Source: a virus. From it: a stretch of 64,000 bases of DNA. The stretch spans positions 78,199 through 142,198 of the IMG/VR virus record IMGVR_UViG_3300023083_000001. One strand, given 5' to 3'. The stretch's first letter is position 1, and each line of letters begins with the position of its first letter. Below the pieces are notes generated by a model. The model saw nothing but the letters and a program-made list of their open reading frames with translations, had not been told where the DNA came from and did no database searches. A program made the translations under genes and the position numbers. Below, one piece after another: positions 1 through 8,686 of this stretch.

Positions 1-754
1 CATTACCTGCGGGAGTGACTACCCAGGTCGACTGATCCATACTAACCACTGGCGCCACCAATACCCGCTGAGACCCCAGCGGCCCGTTAGCCGTGCCATC
101 GCTCGTAGTTTCACAGACGTAGATATCTTTGATCCAATAGGAGAAATCTCCCTTTACACCTGTGGACGACGGCGCCCTTCCGATGTTCAAATAACACGCT
201 GTGCCAGCTTTTAATGCTGTCAGGGTGGTGCTGGTGATAGCAATATCTGCAATCGCAACTCCATCTACCCAACGGTGGATCACACCTGCCGCCACATCCC
301 ACTGAGCTTCCAGATAATACTCTTGCTTAGATGTGTAGTTGGGAATACTACCTGCTGGGAACGCACAGCCAGTCGTAAGTTGTGCTGTGGTTGGGAGTGC
401 GTATGGCGTGATCGACAACGGCTCACTGTAGATATCGATGGCCGTAGTGGAACCTGGGGTACCATTGAGAAACCGTATTCCGATGGTGAACTTAGAAGTG
501 GCGGTGGTGACCACTAACCCAAGATCACTTAACAGCGCGTTCAAACCGTTGGCTCTGGTCTGTGTCCCGCTGGCAACTAAATCGAAATCGCTGATACGCT
601 TCAACCAGCCATCTTCGTATTTTGTATCGATATTAGTTCCAGCAGCAGCTGAGGAAGTAACCGATGTAAAAGGCGTTCCGCCCAACTTGACGGAGCCGTT
701 GGTAACTGGTGGTTTGACCAAGTCCTCCCACCCTATAACTGCACGAATAGCCAT
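1..754 (-). CDS. Family A lectin-like virion protein (partial)
   Basis: The frame is still open at the window edge, so only the first 251 codons are visible. It is a member of a paralog set (called family A here) also found at 805, 1923, 3667, 6566 and 7595. It begins MAIRAVIGWEDL, the family's opening pattern, with a GGGAG ribosome site just upstream. It contains YYLEAQWDVAAGVIHRWVDG, a strand-turn-strand pattern common in LamG/ConA-like lectin folds, then the family segment WIKDIYV. A carbohydrate- or surface-binding virion protein is inferred from this pattern and from the structural-gene neighbourhood; no function is proven. Confidence 0.75.
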   Translation of the reverse strand, partial: MAIRAVIGWEDLVKPPVTNGSVKLGGTPFTSVTSSAAAGTNIDTKYEDGWLKRISDFDLVASGTQTRANGLNALLSDLGLVVTTATSKFTIGIRFLNGTPGSTTAIDIYSEPLSITPYALPTTAQLTTGCAFPAGSIPNYTSKQEYYLEAQWDVAAGVIHRWVDGVAIADIAITSTTLTALKAGTACYLNIGRAPSSTGVKGDFSYWIKDIYVCETTSDGTANGPLGSQRVLVAPVVSMDQSTWVVTPAGN

Positions 755-804
755 GCTTTCTCTCCCATTTGTTTATACAGTGTTGGTCGTCCATGACCGG
801 CGGG

Positions 805-1911
805 TTATCCAGCGATGAGTTTGAGTTTGGCAGCTTGGATGCTGGCTCGAGTCCAGCGCGCGCCCGATGGAGACTTCTCACCTTGATACAACTTGAAACT
901 CGGTGTAATTACAGAGAGTAAATTGTTAACCACTTGACTGGATTGATCAGTCCCTGTAATAACCTGAGAAGTCAATACGCCGGGCGAACCCCCAGCTTTC
1001 TTACCCGTAGCGTTCAGAACAATACCGTTAATCTGACCGGCTGTGGAAGACATCGTCAGACCCAGGTTAGCAGTGACGTTATTTGGATCAGTCATAACTA
1101 CTGGGGTCAATAAGGAAGCTTCATCCGTAATCGCGGTATTCAACGCTGCTACAGGATCGCCTGACGGTGTGGGTAACCATGACGCTTGATCTAAGGTGGT
1201 CACGTTGATTGGAACAATACGCTGAGGCCCAAGGAAAGTATCGGCAGATCCATCATCGGTCTTCTCAATGACGTACATGTCCTTGAACCAGAAATCGTAC
1301 GCGACAGTTGCGCCGCTGGTAGGTGTGTAACCCACCCCACCAGCAAAGAAAGCGGTGTTGCTGGTGAGTAAATTCTTTACCAACGTAACCATTGACAAAT
1401 CAGCGATCGGTAAACCATCTACGCGTCTACGAATGACACCTGCTGTAACGTCAAATTGAGCTTCTAGATAATTCTCGATACCAGGTTTCCAGTTCGGAAT
1501 GCTTCCGAATGGAAAAACAGCGCCGGCGGTGACGTTTGCACCAGCGCCACCCGTCGACAAGTCGGCAGTAAGGGAAATGGGTTGCGGCCACATGGAAGAC
1601 ACCGTCACGTCCTGAGGTATCAGCCAACGGATACCAATTGTAATCACTGAGGCTGCCGATGTCACTAAGCCTAAGGCTGTCAGCGGGGCGGAGATGAAGT
1701 TCCGTTTACCTGATGTGTTGTTAGCAGTCGCTGGGTTGGTGATTGTTTTAACCCAGCCAGCTTCTTTTAGAAATGAAACACCTGCTCCTGCGGCGGTGCC
1801 GAAGTTAAAACTCATCGGCAGACCAGCGAAAGCGTACTTGGTCGCAGCGCCGTACATCTCACCAGTACGAAGCGCAAGTTCATCAAACCCTAGAATGGCA
1901 CGAATAGCCAT
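805..1911 (-). CDS. Family A lectin-like virion protein
   Basis: Predicted 368 residues. The start at 1911 (MAIRAILGFDEL) is preferred over an in-frame upstream start because AAGGAG precedes it and the family motif begins there. The middle carries YLEAQFDVTAGVIRRRVDG (lectin-like strand pattern) and FKDMYVIEKTDDGSADTFLG; the C-terminal module holds LYQGEKSPSGARWTRASI, the P-x-G-x-x-W-T element that ends each family A protein. It is closest to the next gene upstream (1923-3017), with which it shares long near-identical stretches, so the two look like a recent tandem duplication. Likely exposed on the virion; the exact location is unknown. Confidence 0.78.
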   Translation of the reverse strand: MAIRAILGFDELALRTGEMYGAATKYAFAGLPMSFNFGTAAGAGVSFLKEAGWVKTITNPATANNTSGKRNFISAPLTALGLVTSAASVITIGIRWLIPQDVTVSSMWPQPISLTADLSTGGAGANVTAGAVFPFGSIPNWKPGIENYLEAQFDVTAGVIRRRVDGLPIADLSMVTLVKNLLTSNTAFFAGGVGYTPTSGATVAYDFWFKDMYVIEKTDDGSADTFLGPQRIVPINVTTLDQASWLPTPSGDPVAALNTAITDEASLLTPVVMTDPNNVTANLGLTMSSTAGQINGIVLNATGKKAGGSPGVLTSQVITGTDQSSQVVNNLLSVITPSFKLYQGEKSPSGARWTRASIQAAKLKLIAG

Positions 1912-1922
1912 GGAACACTCCT

Positions 1923-3017
1923 TTATACAACGGTGAGTTTGAGCTTCGCAGCCAGAATTCCAGCACGTGTCCATTTGACACCCGATGGAGACTTCTCACC
2001 CTGATAGAGTTTATACCCGGAAGCCATATTGGATGTCATAGGTACTGATACCGCAGCCGATTGATCGGACCCTGTGATCAGTTGTCCGGTAACAGATGTG
2101 CTGGCGCCAGCGGCTTTCTTACCCGCTATGTTTAGACACACGGCGTTAATAGGCGCTGAGTTTGTAGGTGTCGTCAAACCTACATTGGCTACGTTGTTCG
2201 TTACATCGTTTGTAACCACTGGCGTCAACAGCGATGCGGCATCGGTAATGTCTGCGTTCAACGCATCCACTGGAGTTCCAGACGGACTCGCCAACCAGGA
2301 AGCTTGGTCCACGCTTGCCGTGGTGATTGGAACAATACGCTGCGCGCCGAGGAATGTGTCGGCGGTCCCATCGCCAGTCTTCTCAATGACGTACATGTCC
2401 TTGAACCAGAATGAGTATTCGATAGTGCCTGGGGTACTGTTGTTAGGTGGAAATAGACCCGCCCCAAACTGCGCCGTTCCTGCGGCAATAGCGGCTGCTA
2501 GGCCAGAAGTGAATGGCAGATCGGCGATCGGGACGCCATCGACTTTCCTGCGGATGACCGCGGCGGCAACGTCCCACTGAGCTTCTAGGTAGTACTCTTG
2601 ACCCGCTACCCAGTTCGGAATTGAGCCGAAAGGAAAAACTGCACCATTGATGAATCCGCTGAAGCTAACCGCGGTAACAATCTCCATTGGCTGAGGCCAA
2701 TAGTTACTGACTGTCACGTTGATCGGACACAGCCAGCGCATGCCTATGGTGAAAACCGAACTCGCGGTAGGAGTAAGACCCAGGGATTGGAGCGTACTGT
2801 ACAAATAGTTCATTTTGTTCAGGCCTGTCGACACAGTGGTGACAGTACCTTTACATTTCAACCAACCGCTTTCTTTGGTGTAAGTAACACCGGCAGCAGC
2901 CAGAGGTCCTGGTTTGAATAAGAAGGGAAGTGGACCCAGCGTAAGACCTGCTGTAGGAATCTGTTCCCCAGCGGGCATTGGTACATCGTCGTACCCGAAG
3001 AAACTACGAATAGCCAT
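1923..3017 (-). CDS. Family A lectin-like virion protein
   Basis: Predicted 364 residues, starting MAIRSFFGYDDV at 3017 with AAGGAG upstream; the longer frame to 3038 lacks a ribosome site and would overlap the preceding gene. It shares FKDMYVIEKT, DTFLGAQRIVPI and LYQGEKSPSGVKWTRA with the 805-1911 gene, from which it is separated by 11 bp. The lectin-like strand segment is YYLEAQWDVAAAVIRRKVDG. Same operon and orientation as all genes from 1 to 14931. A virion surface role is inferred from family and context only. Confidence 0.78.
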   Translation of the reverse strand: MAIRSFFGYDDVPMPAGEQIPTAGLTLGPLPFLFKPGPLAAAGVTYTKESGWLKCKGTVTTVSTGLNKMNYLYSTLQSLGLTPTASSVFTIGMRWLCPINVTVSNYWPQPMEIVTAVSFSGFINGAVFPFGSIPNWVAGQEYYLEAQWDVAAAVIRRKVDGVPIADLPFTSGLAAAIAAGTAQFGAGLFPPNNSTPGTIEYSFWFKDMYVIEKTGDGTADTFLGAQRIVPITTASVDQASWLASPSGTPVDALNADITDAASLLTPVVTNDVTNNVANVGLTTPTNSAPINAVCLNIAGKKAAGASTSVTGQLITGSDQSAAVSVPMTSNMASGYKLYQGEKSPSGVKWTRAGILAAKLKLTVV

Positions 3018-3028
3018 GTTGAAACTCC

Positions 3029-3661
3029 TTAGCTCCAACGAATCGCTGGGTCAGTAAACAAGGTGGAGAACTGCGGCAATGTCTGACCGATCGTGACTTT
3101 AGAACCTGGAATGAACCAGTAGCTAGTGGATTTAGCAACTAGCTCGACCGTGTACGCCGACGCGGAAATCGGCCCATCCACCACGTCATCCACAGTCAAC
3201 GTGATACCAACGACCGCACTGATAGCAGATAGCGCTTCGTAGATTGTGGTCGCGGTGCCGAGAGGGATGTTATTCGGATCCAGTGTCATCCTGGAAATAG
3301 GGACACGGTTGTACCGAAACCATTTGGTTCCTTTGAGTCCTGAAGCTGCTGACGCTTTGACCTGGACTCTGGCATTGTAGTTAGCGTCGTTTGTCAAAGC
3401 TTCGACCGCTACCGCTGTGAAGTCTGTGGTAGGTCGAACGGTGTTGGCCTTGGCTACGATCATCAGCAGAACAGCCTGAAGCCCTGTCACTCCTTTGGGG
3501 AGTGATTTAATGGCTGGACCGATAAGGTATCCACCAATAGACCGAACCCCCACTTGTACTGGGGGGGAGCCGATCAAGTAACCGCTGACAGACCGAAGGC
3601 TTACTTGGTTAGGGGGTGATACCGCCGCGTAACCGTTAATGGATCTCGCAGTTAAAGGCAT
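3029..3661 (-). CDS. Family B virion protein with N-terminal 17-residue repeats
   Basis: Predicted 210 residues. The first ~54 residues consist of three tandem copies of R-S-[IV]-x-G-Y-[LA]-[IV]-x-[SP]-P. The remainder is a family B N module: FRYNRVPISRM, then GITLTVDDVVDGPIS, then VELVAKSTSYWFIPGSKV, the usual order of the YNR strand, the LTxDD element and the S-x-x-Y/W strand. The C module present in full-length members is missing. The ATG at 3661 follows CGGGGTAA. The stop lies 11 bp before the next gene's start, consistent with one long transcript. Function unknown; virion structural protein by family. Confidence 0.72.
   Translation of the reverse strand: MPLTARSINGYAAVSPPNQVSLRSVSGYLIGSPPVQVGVRSIGGYLIGPAIKSLPKGVTGLQAVLLMIVAKANTVRPTTDFTAVAVEALTNDANYNARVQVKASAASGLKGTKWFRYNRVPISRMTLDPNNIPLGTATTIYEALSAISAVVGITLTVDDVVDGPISASAYTVELVAKSTSYWFIPGSKVTIGQTLPQFSTLFTDPAIRWS
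3500..3646 (-). repeat. Three tandem 17-residue coding repeats
   Basis: Residues 6-22, 23-39 and 40-54 of the 3029-3661 protein align as RSINGYAAVSPPNQVSL, RSVSGYLIGSPPVQVGV and a shorter RSIGGYLIGPAIKSL. The related opening VTGYALGDPAPAP occurs once at the start of the 5612-6562 protein, so the unit seems to be a family-wide N-terminal tag that has multiplied here. Confidence 0.85.
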
Positions 3662-3666
3662 GTCAA

Positions 3667-4710
3667 TTACCCCGTAACGTCTGGCGTGATGGTGATGACG
3701 GTCCCGTCAATCTTGCTAGCGTCCCATGCACCACCCGCAGGTGCGGTTGGCAAAGTAGCTATGGTCGATCCGTAAGCCTGCGTTTTCGGTACCGTGAGGT
3801 TACCCGCTTGGACCGTGGTACCACCTTGAGTGACCTCAATTTTAGCCAAGGTCGCGTTATTACCTTTAGCAATCACCGAAGCCATCAACTGAACAGCGTT
3901 GATTTTAAAACCTTCTGGCGTATTAGCTTTTAGGCTAAGCTTCAACGGACTTTTGTCTGTCGGAGAATCTACCGTTGCGGTTGCCGGTTGAGCAGCTGTC
4001 AACGTAGTCAGCATGTTGGTAGTACCATCACTACCTGCCCAGGCTGTTGGAGTGGCCGTCGCTTCATCAGCGTAGACAGGGTAGGTGCTGACCGAACCCA
4101 GGCGTGCAACGATCCCGTCACCAGCGATGTTGTCCAGGATGTACATATCGCGGATGCTGCACAAGTTCGTACCGCCCGACAATGTCAGCGAGAAGAACAA
4201 TGAAATTTTACCGGTCTTCATCGTGGCGATGTAAGCTGCGGTAGATACAGCGGTCAACGCTACCGACGATAACAGGAGTCCGTCACCGGAAATGGCCAAC
4301 GTGTTCGCTGTAAAATCGATTTCAAATTCCAGATAAATCTCAGCACCTACCGCTTTAGCAGCCGTCGGTAGCAGTGAGTAATCCAACACCCAACCGGCTG
4401 TACTGAAACCAATGTCAGGCCCCAGGGCAACAAAGTTACCTGTGGCGCCTGCAACCAGGGTTTTATGCCGGAAACCGATGACAATCTTGGTTGGGTTAGG
4501 CACCAAGAACTGATCGAACGAAATACCAGCAATTGTTGCTGCCGATGTCGACGTGCCTGTGGTGGATGTCAAGGCTCCGTTACTGTCGATGATCAACGGT
4601 TTCCCAGTACTGGCGTTATACCGTGAAACGACGTAGCCTGACGTAGCAATCCACGCGGCGTCGTTAACGTTCCGAACGCAGTGGTCAAACGCAAAGATCT
4701 TGCGCAACAT
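3667..4710 (-). CDS. Family A lectin-like virion protein
   Basis: Predicted 347 residues, starting MLRKIFAFDHCV, with CGGAG upstream of the ATG. This start resembles the 7595-8629 member (MLRALVGFDHCP), so these two form a subgroup. EIYLEFEIDFTANTLAISGD is the lectin-like strand pair; IRDMYILDNIAGDG corresponds to the KDMYVIE segment of other members. The C-terminal element is APAGGAWDASKIDG followed by ITPDV. It is wedged between split family B genes (4716, 5106) and a family B N module (3029). Surface-exposed virion protein by inference. Confidence 0.76.
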   Translation of the reverse strand: MLRKIFAFDHCVRNVNDAAWIATSGYVVSRYNASTGKPLIIDSNGALTSTTGTSTSAATIAGISFDQFLVPNPTKIVIGFRHKTLVAGATGNFVALGPDIGFSTAGWVLDYSLLPTAAKAVGAEIYLEFEIDFTANTLAISGDGLLLSSVALTAVSTAAYIATMKTGKISLFFSLTLSGGTNLCSIRDMYILDNIAGDGIVARLGSVSTYPVYADEATATPTAWAGSDGTTNMLTTLTAAQPATATVDSPTDKSPLKLSLKANTPEGFKINAVQLMASVIAKGNNATLAKIEVTQGGTTVQAGNLTVPKTQAYGSTIATLPTAPAGGAWDASKIDGTVITITPDVTG

Positions 4711-4715
4711 GGCAG

Positions 4716-5078
4716 TTACTCCGAATCAGTGTCAGTGGGAACGACTGGATCATTCCAGCACAGGAACAGATCACCTACAGGTGCAGTAGACCACTCTGGG
4801 AACTTCACACGCAGCGCGTATTTGAAAAGGCTGAGGGTAGCGAACTCACGGTCGTTAAGACCGTTGTAGAGCACTACAGCGCCGTTGAGCGAGTACTCAG
4901 CGGTCATCTCGGTCTGGTTCCACATCTTCTGTTGTGCCATCGGACCGGATGCGTTCAAGGCAGCGGCAATTGCTCGCTGACCGGACTCGTTCAATTCACC
5001 TTCCGGGATAGCCGACAAGAGATCAGCGTGTTCGGTGAAATCGTTTCGGAGTAGATAATTGCGCCAATCAATGGACAT
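4716..5078 (-). CDS. Family B stand-alone C module
   Basis: Predicted 120 residues. It matches only the C-terminal third of full-length family B proteins such as 8687-9562: YLLRNDFTEHADLL, then MWNQTEMTAEYSLNGAVVLY, NGLND, and DLFLCWNDP in place of the usual YLHYNDP. The upstream gene 5106-5603 supplies the matching N module, so together they look like one family member divided into two cistrons 27 bp apart. It has its own ATG and an AAGAGAT ribosome site, so it can be translated independently. It ends in an acidic PTDTDSE tail. Confidence 0.75.
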   Translation of the reverse strand: MSIDWRNYLLRNDFTEHADLLSAIPEGELNESGQRAIAAALNASGPMAQQKMWNQTEMTAEYSLNGAVVLYNGLNDREFATLSLFKYALRVKFPEWSTAPVGDLFLCWNDPVVPTDTDSE

Positions 5079-5105
5079 GGTTTTGATCTCTTATCAAAAG
5101 GAGTG

Positions 5106-5603
5106 TTAGAAACCTGGTAGCGTGTCGCCACTGAACGCTGTCTCAATATCGAGCGCAACGTTGAAAGCAACTGTCACTGAACCGAACCAACCCAAGCTGT
5201 CTGGTTTACTTTCGATCAGGAACGTGATCCCACCATCGCCGTCATCCACGGTAGAATGTTCCACCAGGTCGTCGGAGGTAAAGGTAGCCCCTGAAAGGTT
5301 TTTCAGAACCGGTAACATAGCAGCCAGGTTCTGACCGCCAGTCACAGCGATACCTCTGAAGTTAGCCAAGCCTAATGGCGTTACATCCAGGCGGTCGTAG
5401 AATACCTTAGTGCCACCCATACCCAACGTGGATGAGTCCGTAAACTTGACGCCCACCTTGGTGTTCTTTCCGTACAAGGTCTTCTCAGCCGCAGTAGTTG
5501 CAACCGGTGTACCGAATACCAGATCACTGACAGGGACAATAATTCCAGCCTTTACGCTGAACATCGCCGCCAGATCCGCTTTACTATCTAAGTAGATTGA
5601 CAT
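5106..5603 (-). CDS. Family B stand-alone N module
   Basis: Predicted 165 residues. It carries the N-module landmarks VFYDRLDVTPLG (YNR strand), ATFTSDDLVEHSTVDDGDGG (LTxDD element) and SKPDSLGWFGSVTVAF (SLGY-x-GS strand), then stops right after DTLPGF, where full-length relatives continue into the C module (compare TTLEGLNYP in 8687-9562). The C module follows as a separate gene at 4716-5078. The ATG at 5603 has a GTAGAGGCC ribosome site. Virion structural protein by family. Confidence 0.75.
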   Translation of the reverse strand: MSIYLDSKADLAAMFSVKAGIIVPVSDLVFGTPVATTAAEKTLYGKNTKVGVKFTDSSTLGMGGTKVFYDRLDVTPLGLANFRGIAVTGGQNLAAMLPVLKNLSGATFTSDDLVEHSTVDDGDGGITFLIESKPDSLGWFGSVTVAFNVALDIETAFSGDTLPGF

Positions 5604-5611
5604 GACGGCCT

Positions 5612-6562
5612 CTACGCATTCCAGTGAAGGATAAGTTTACCGCTGAACCAACTAGCGTCCACACTCTGGATCACCATCGCTCGGGTGAACCGTGCGGAGT
5701 TAGCTTCGGGGATGGAGGTAGATGGTAGGGTGTAGATGTAAGCTGTACACCCCGCCAGACCTGATGCGAGGCTGCTGTCAGTTTTAGCCCAGTTGGTCTT
5801 ACCTGAGTTGTTATTGAGCCAGGCAATGACGGCGTCGAGGTTTGCGTTAGCTGCGGTGGTGATCAGGAAACTGGTCGACAGTGCGGCAAGGTTGGCTTTA
5901 ACCGCTGAAGCGTCAAGGCCGTAGAGTTGCCATTCGCCGACAGGTTTGCGACTTTGCGAGAAGTCATTACCACCTGGATAGAGTCGGCCAATCAACGCTC
6001 GGTTAGCGTCGGTAATGATTTCGGTTATAGGACGTTTGGAACGAACCCACTGAAGCGAAACTGTACCTTTGTAGCAAAGGCCGTTAACAGCGATACCGTT
6101 GTAAACGGTATCGGCAGGCACAGTCACTACGGCGGCCATATCGGTTTCGAGGAGACTCAACCCGTATTTTGCGTTAACGTCTGCGATGAATTGGGCACGC
6201 GTGATGGAACCCGCTGCGCTGTAGAAATCAGAACGCATGATCATGTTGCGAAACAGCGCACTCATGTCAATGCGACGATACCTGACAGTGACCTTACCGA
6301 TCGTACCTGAACCCGGCGGACCAGACACCAGGACCGAGGTATCACACTTGAAAGGATCTGATGGATCAACAGTAACGGATGCCATCCCAGTAAACTGTAC
6401 TTTCGACATCCCGTACGCTGCTTTGAAGCCAGGGTTGGATACTTCGATCAGGTCGTAAATCAGTCGGTTTTGCGGGAGGCGTAGGTCGCTCGGCGGTTGT
6501 GCTGGCGCAGGTGCAGGATCTCCCAACGCATAACCCGTTACGGCACTTAGTGCAATAGTCAT
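5612..6562 (-). CDS. Family B full-length virion protein
   Basis: Predicted 316 residues with both modules. It opens with an extra segment, VTGYALGDPAPAP, like the repeat unit of the 3029-3661 protein. N module: TVRYRRIDMSALF, then YGLSLLETDMAAVVTV and GTVSLQWVRSKRP. C module from about residue 190: RLYPGGNDFSQSRKP, TNWAKTDSSLASGLAGCTAY and SWFSGKLILHWNA at the very end, equivalent to the YLHYN terminus of other members. The ATG at 6562 lies 4 bp after the stop of the 6566 gene. Virion structural by family and operon. Confidence 0.76.
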   Translation of the reverse strand: MTIALSAVTGYALGDPAPAPAQPPSDLRLPQNRLIYDLIEVSNPGFKAAYGMSKVQFTGMASVTVDPSDPFKCDTSVLVSGPPGSGTIGKVTVRYRRIDMSALFRNMIMRSDFYSAAGSITRAQFIADVNAKYGLSLLETDMAAVVTVPADTVYNGIAVNGLCYKGTVSLQWVRSKRPITEIITDANRALIGRLYPGGNDFSQSRKPVGEWQLYGLDASAVKANLAALSTSFLITTAANANLDAVIAWLNNNSGKTNWAKTDSSLASGLAGCTAYIYTLPSTSIPEANSARFTRAMVIQSVDASWFSGKLILHWNA

Positions 6563-6565
6563 ATC

Positions 6566-7579
6566 TCAACCTACTGTGTCTGGGGTGATGACTGCCTCAC
6601 TAGCGTTCAGTTTACTGATCGTCCACGCCGCTCCATCTGGAGCTTTATGGACTACGCCGAGAGAAGTTCCATAGGAAATTGTGGTCGGCGCAGGTACCGA
6701 AGCCGTTGCTTTGTCAGTGCCGTTCAAACTGAGTTTAGTCAGTGAGGATGTGGCGCCGTCATTGGATTTGTTGGCAACGGACAGTTCGACCGCATTGATG
6801 TTGATCGGGACGGTGTCTTTCAAACCATCCAGTAACAAACCTACGGTCAATGGCGCCTTCGACGATGGGCTGGAAAGAGTCGCTTTCCCCGAAGTGCCGA
6901 GACCTTTCTTCAACGCTGGAAGAAGTTCGCTAGCGTCACTGGCTGCCCAACCTGTACCTTGCGCCTTATCAAGCAAGACCGGATAGACTTGCCGAGGACC
7001 TAGACGGCCTGTAGGTCCACCGTCTGCGGAGGCCACATCGTTGCTGATGTAAATGTCGCGAAGACTGGCGCGTTGAGTCTTGGCGTACCCGCGTGTCAAG
7101 ATGCCGACTATCGACTGAGCAGTGCCGGCTTTCATTGCCGCGATGTAGGAAGAAAGACTTGGACCATTGCTGATTGCCACGTCGTCCACCCATCGACGTG
7201 TTGCACCTGTCGTTAGGTTGATCTCTACTTCCAAGTAATAGATACCACCCACTTTGACCGATGGAATCTCGCTCATGTAGAAGATCACAGAACCCAGATT
7301 AGGTCCATACATCAACGTATGGTTGGCGTCAAGCACGTCAACCCTTACACGCATCCCAATGTAGACCAGGTTCGCAGGCGCTGCGCAGGCAGCGAAGTGT
7401 TTCAGATACAGACCTTCGGGAATGGTGGTAGCGGTCCCTTGTGGAGTCACCCATCCATTAACAATGGTCGCGGTGTCCGATGCTTCGTTGGCGAACAAAG
7501 GACCCAGGAAAGGAGACCAAACGCTTTGAGGTACGCTTGGTGGTAAATGTTCAAATCCGATAATTGCTTTAACGGCCAT
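6566..7579 (-). CDS. Family A lectin-like virion protein
   Basis: Predicted 337 residues, starting MAVKAIIGFEHLPP with a CAGGAGT ribosome site. YYLEVEINLTTGATRRWVDD is the clearest example in the window of the lectin-like E-x-[ED]-[IL]-(n)-W-V-D pattern. The middle segment is LRDIYISNDVASADGGPTG and the C-terminal element is APDGAAWTISKLNASEAVIT, ending in PDTVG. It is followed 4 bp later by the family B gene 5612. Probably displayed on the particle; no enzymatic motif seen. Confidence 0.77.
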   Translation of the reverse strand: MAVKAIIGFEHLPPSVPQSVWSPFLGPLFANEASDTATIVNGWVTPQGTATTIPEGLYLKHFAACAAPANLVYIGMRVRVDVLDANHTLMYGPNLGSVIFYMSEIPSVKVGGIYYLEVEINLTTGATRRWVDDVAISNGPSLSSYIAAMKAGTAQSIVGILTRGYAKTQRASLRDIYISNDVASADGGPTGRLGPRQVYPVLLDKAQGTGWAASDASELLPALKKGLGTSGKATLSSPSSKAPLTVGLLLDGLKDTVPININAVELSVANKSNDGATSSLTKLSLNGTDKATASVPAPTTISYGTSLGVVHKAPDGAAWTISKLNASEAVITPDTVG

Positions 7580-7594
7580 GTAAATGACTCCTGA

Positions 7595-8629
7595 TTAACT
7601 CACAATGTCCGGGGTCAGCAACAGTGAGGTCGAATCGATATTGGCCTTCGTCCATGCCACACCACCTGGGGCTTTAGGGTAGACGCCGAGCTGGAACGTG
7701 TATTTTAGCGTTGTACCCGGAGTCACTGGAGCACCGGCCAGCGTATCAGAACCGTTCTTCAGCGACACACCAAACTGGTTCGAAGCTGTGTTACCGTTAC
7801 CCGCAAACAAGAGTGACACGGCATTGATCGTCTGACCGTCAGCTACGTCGCATTTGAGGCTGATGTCCAATGGCGCTTTACTCGCACCAGAGGTTGCTAC
7901 CGAAGTGTTGGTTGAATCAGCTGATCGGGTGAGAGTGCTCAACAACGATCCACCATCGGTGGTGGTCCAATCAGTGCCGCTGATTACGTCAGCGTAGATC
8001 GGTACCAACTGCTGAGGGCCCAGCATACCAACAAACCCGTCACCGGCCACGTCATCGGAGACATAGATGTCACGATAAGCCATTGTGCTATTACCTGAGT
8101 TGTTTCCAGAAAAGCGAAACTCAAGGTAGAAAAGACGTGCCAGTAGTTGAGCATTGGTCAGTTCAGCTGGCATGCCGACGTTCTTAATGAACGTGCTGTT
8201 GACATAAACCGCAATAACTCGAGTGGTGATGTTGAGGACGAATTCGAGATAGCTGATTGCTCCGACAGCACTGTTTGCGGCCGGAAGGTCGCTGTCAGCC
8301 AGAAGCTGCATGGCGTATTTACTCAAATCTGTAAGACCGATGTAATAACTCGATTGAAACGTTTCCACAACCTTCATTCTAATGCCGATGAATATCTTGG
8401 TCGGCGTACCCGATACCGGGAAAGGGGCAAGGTTAAGCATCAGGTTAGTGTACCCGCTAGGCGAAACGCCTGCGGGCGTAGTCAACCAACCGTTGTTATC
8501 AATGTAAATGTTCTTGCCGAATCCACCGCTAAGACTGGGTGAATATGTGGTGTACCCACTGTTGTACTGCCAGCTATTGAGAGCCAGCAGCTTTGGACAA
8601 TGGTCAAAGCCAACCAATGCGCGAAGCAT
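7595..8629 (-). CDS. Family A lectin-like virion protein
   Basis: Predicted 344 residues, starting MLRALVGFDHCPKLL after a CATGGAG ribosome site. The lectin-like strands are ISYLEFVLNITTRVIAVYVN; the middle segment is YRDIYVSDDVAGDGFVGMLG; the C-terminal element is APGGVAWTKANIDSTSLLLT with PDIVS at the end. Upstream, a perfect 8-bp hairpin (8658-8676) separates it from the family B run 8687-12984, so its transcription may be partly independent. Confidence 0.77.
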   Translation of the reverse strand: MLRALVGFDHCPKLLALNSWQYNSGYTTYSPSLSGGFGKNIYIDNNGWLTTPAGVSPSGYTNLMLNLAPFPVSGTPTKIFIGIRMKVVETFQSSYYIGLTDLSKYAMQLLADSDLPAANSAVGAISYLEFVLNITTRVIAVYVNSTFIKNVGMPAELTNAQLLARLFYLEFRFSGNNSGNSTMAYRDIYVSDDVAGDGFVGMLGPQQLVPIYADVISGTDWTTTDGGSLLSTLTRSADSTNTSVATSGASKAPLDISLKCDVADGQTINAVSLLFAGNGNTASNQFGVSLKNGSDTLAGAPVTPGTTLKYTFQLGVYPKAPGGVAWTKANIDSTSLLLTPDIVS

Positions 8630-8657
8630 AGCTAATACTCCATGATGAGTCAGGAAT

Positions 8658-8676
8658 GGGTGCCCTCAGGGCACCC
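8658..8676 (-). terminator. Hairpin between family B and family A genes
   Basis: GGGTGCCC (8658-8665) pairs with GGGCACCC (8669-8676), loop TCA. On the minus strand it is preceded by TAAGCGGCATAG, where TAA is the stop of the 8687 gene. No T tract, so partial termination or processing is likely. Confidence 0.75.
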
Positions 8677-8686
8677 ACTATGCCGC

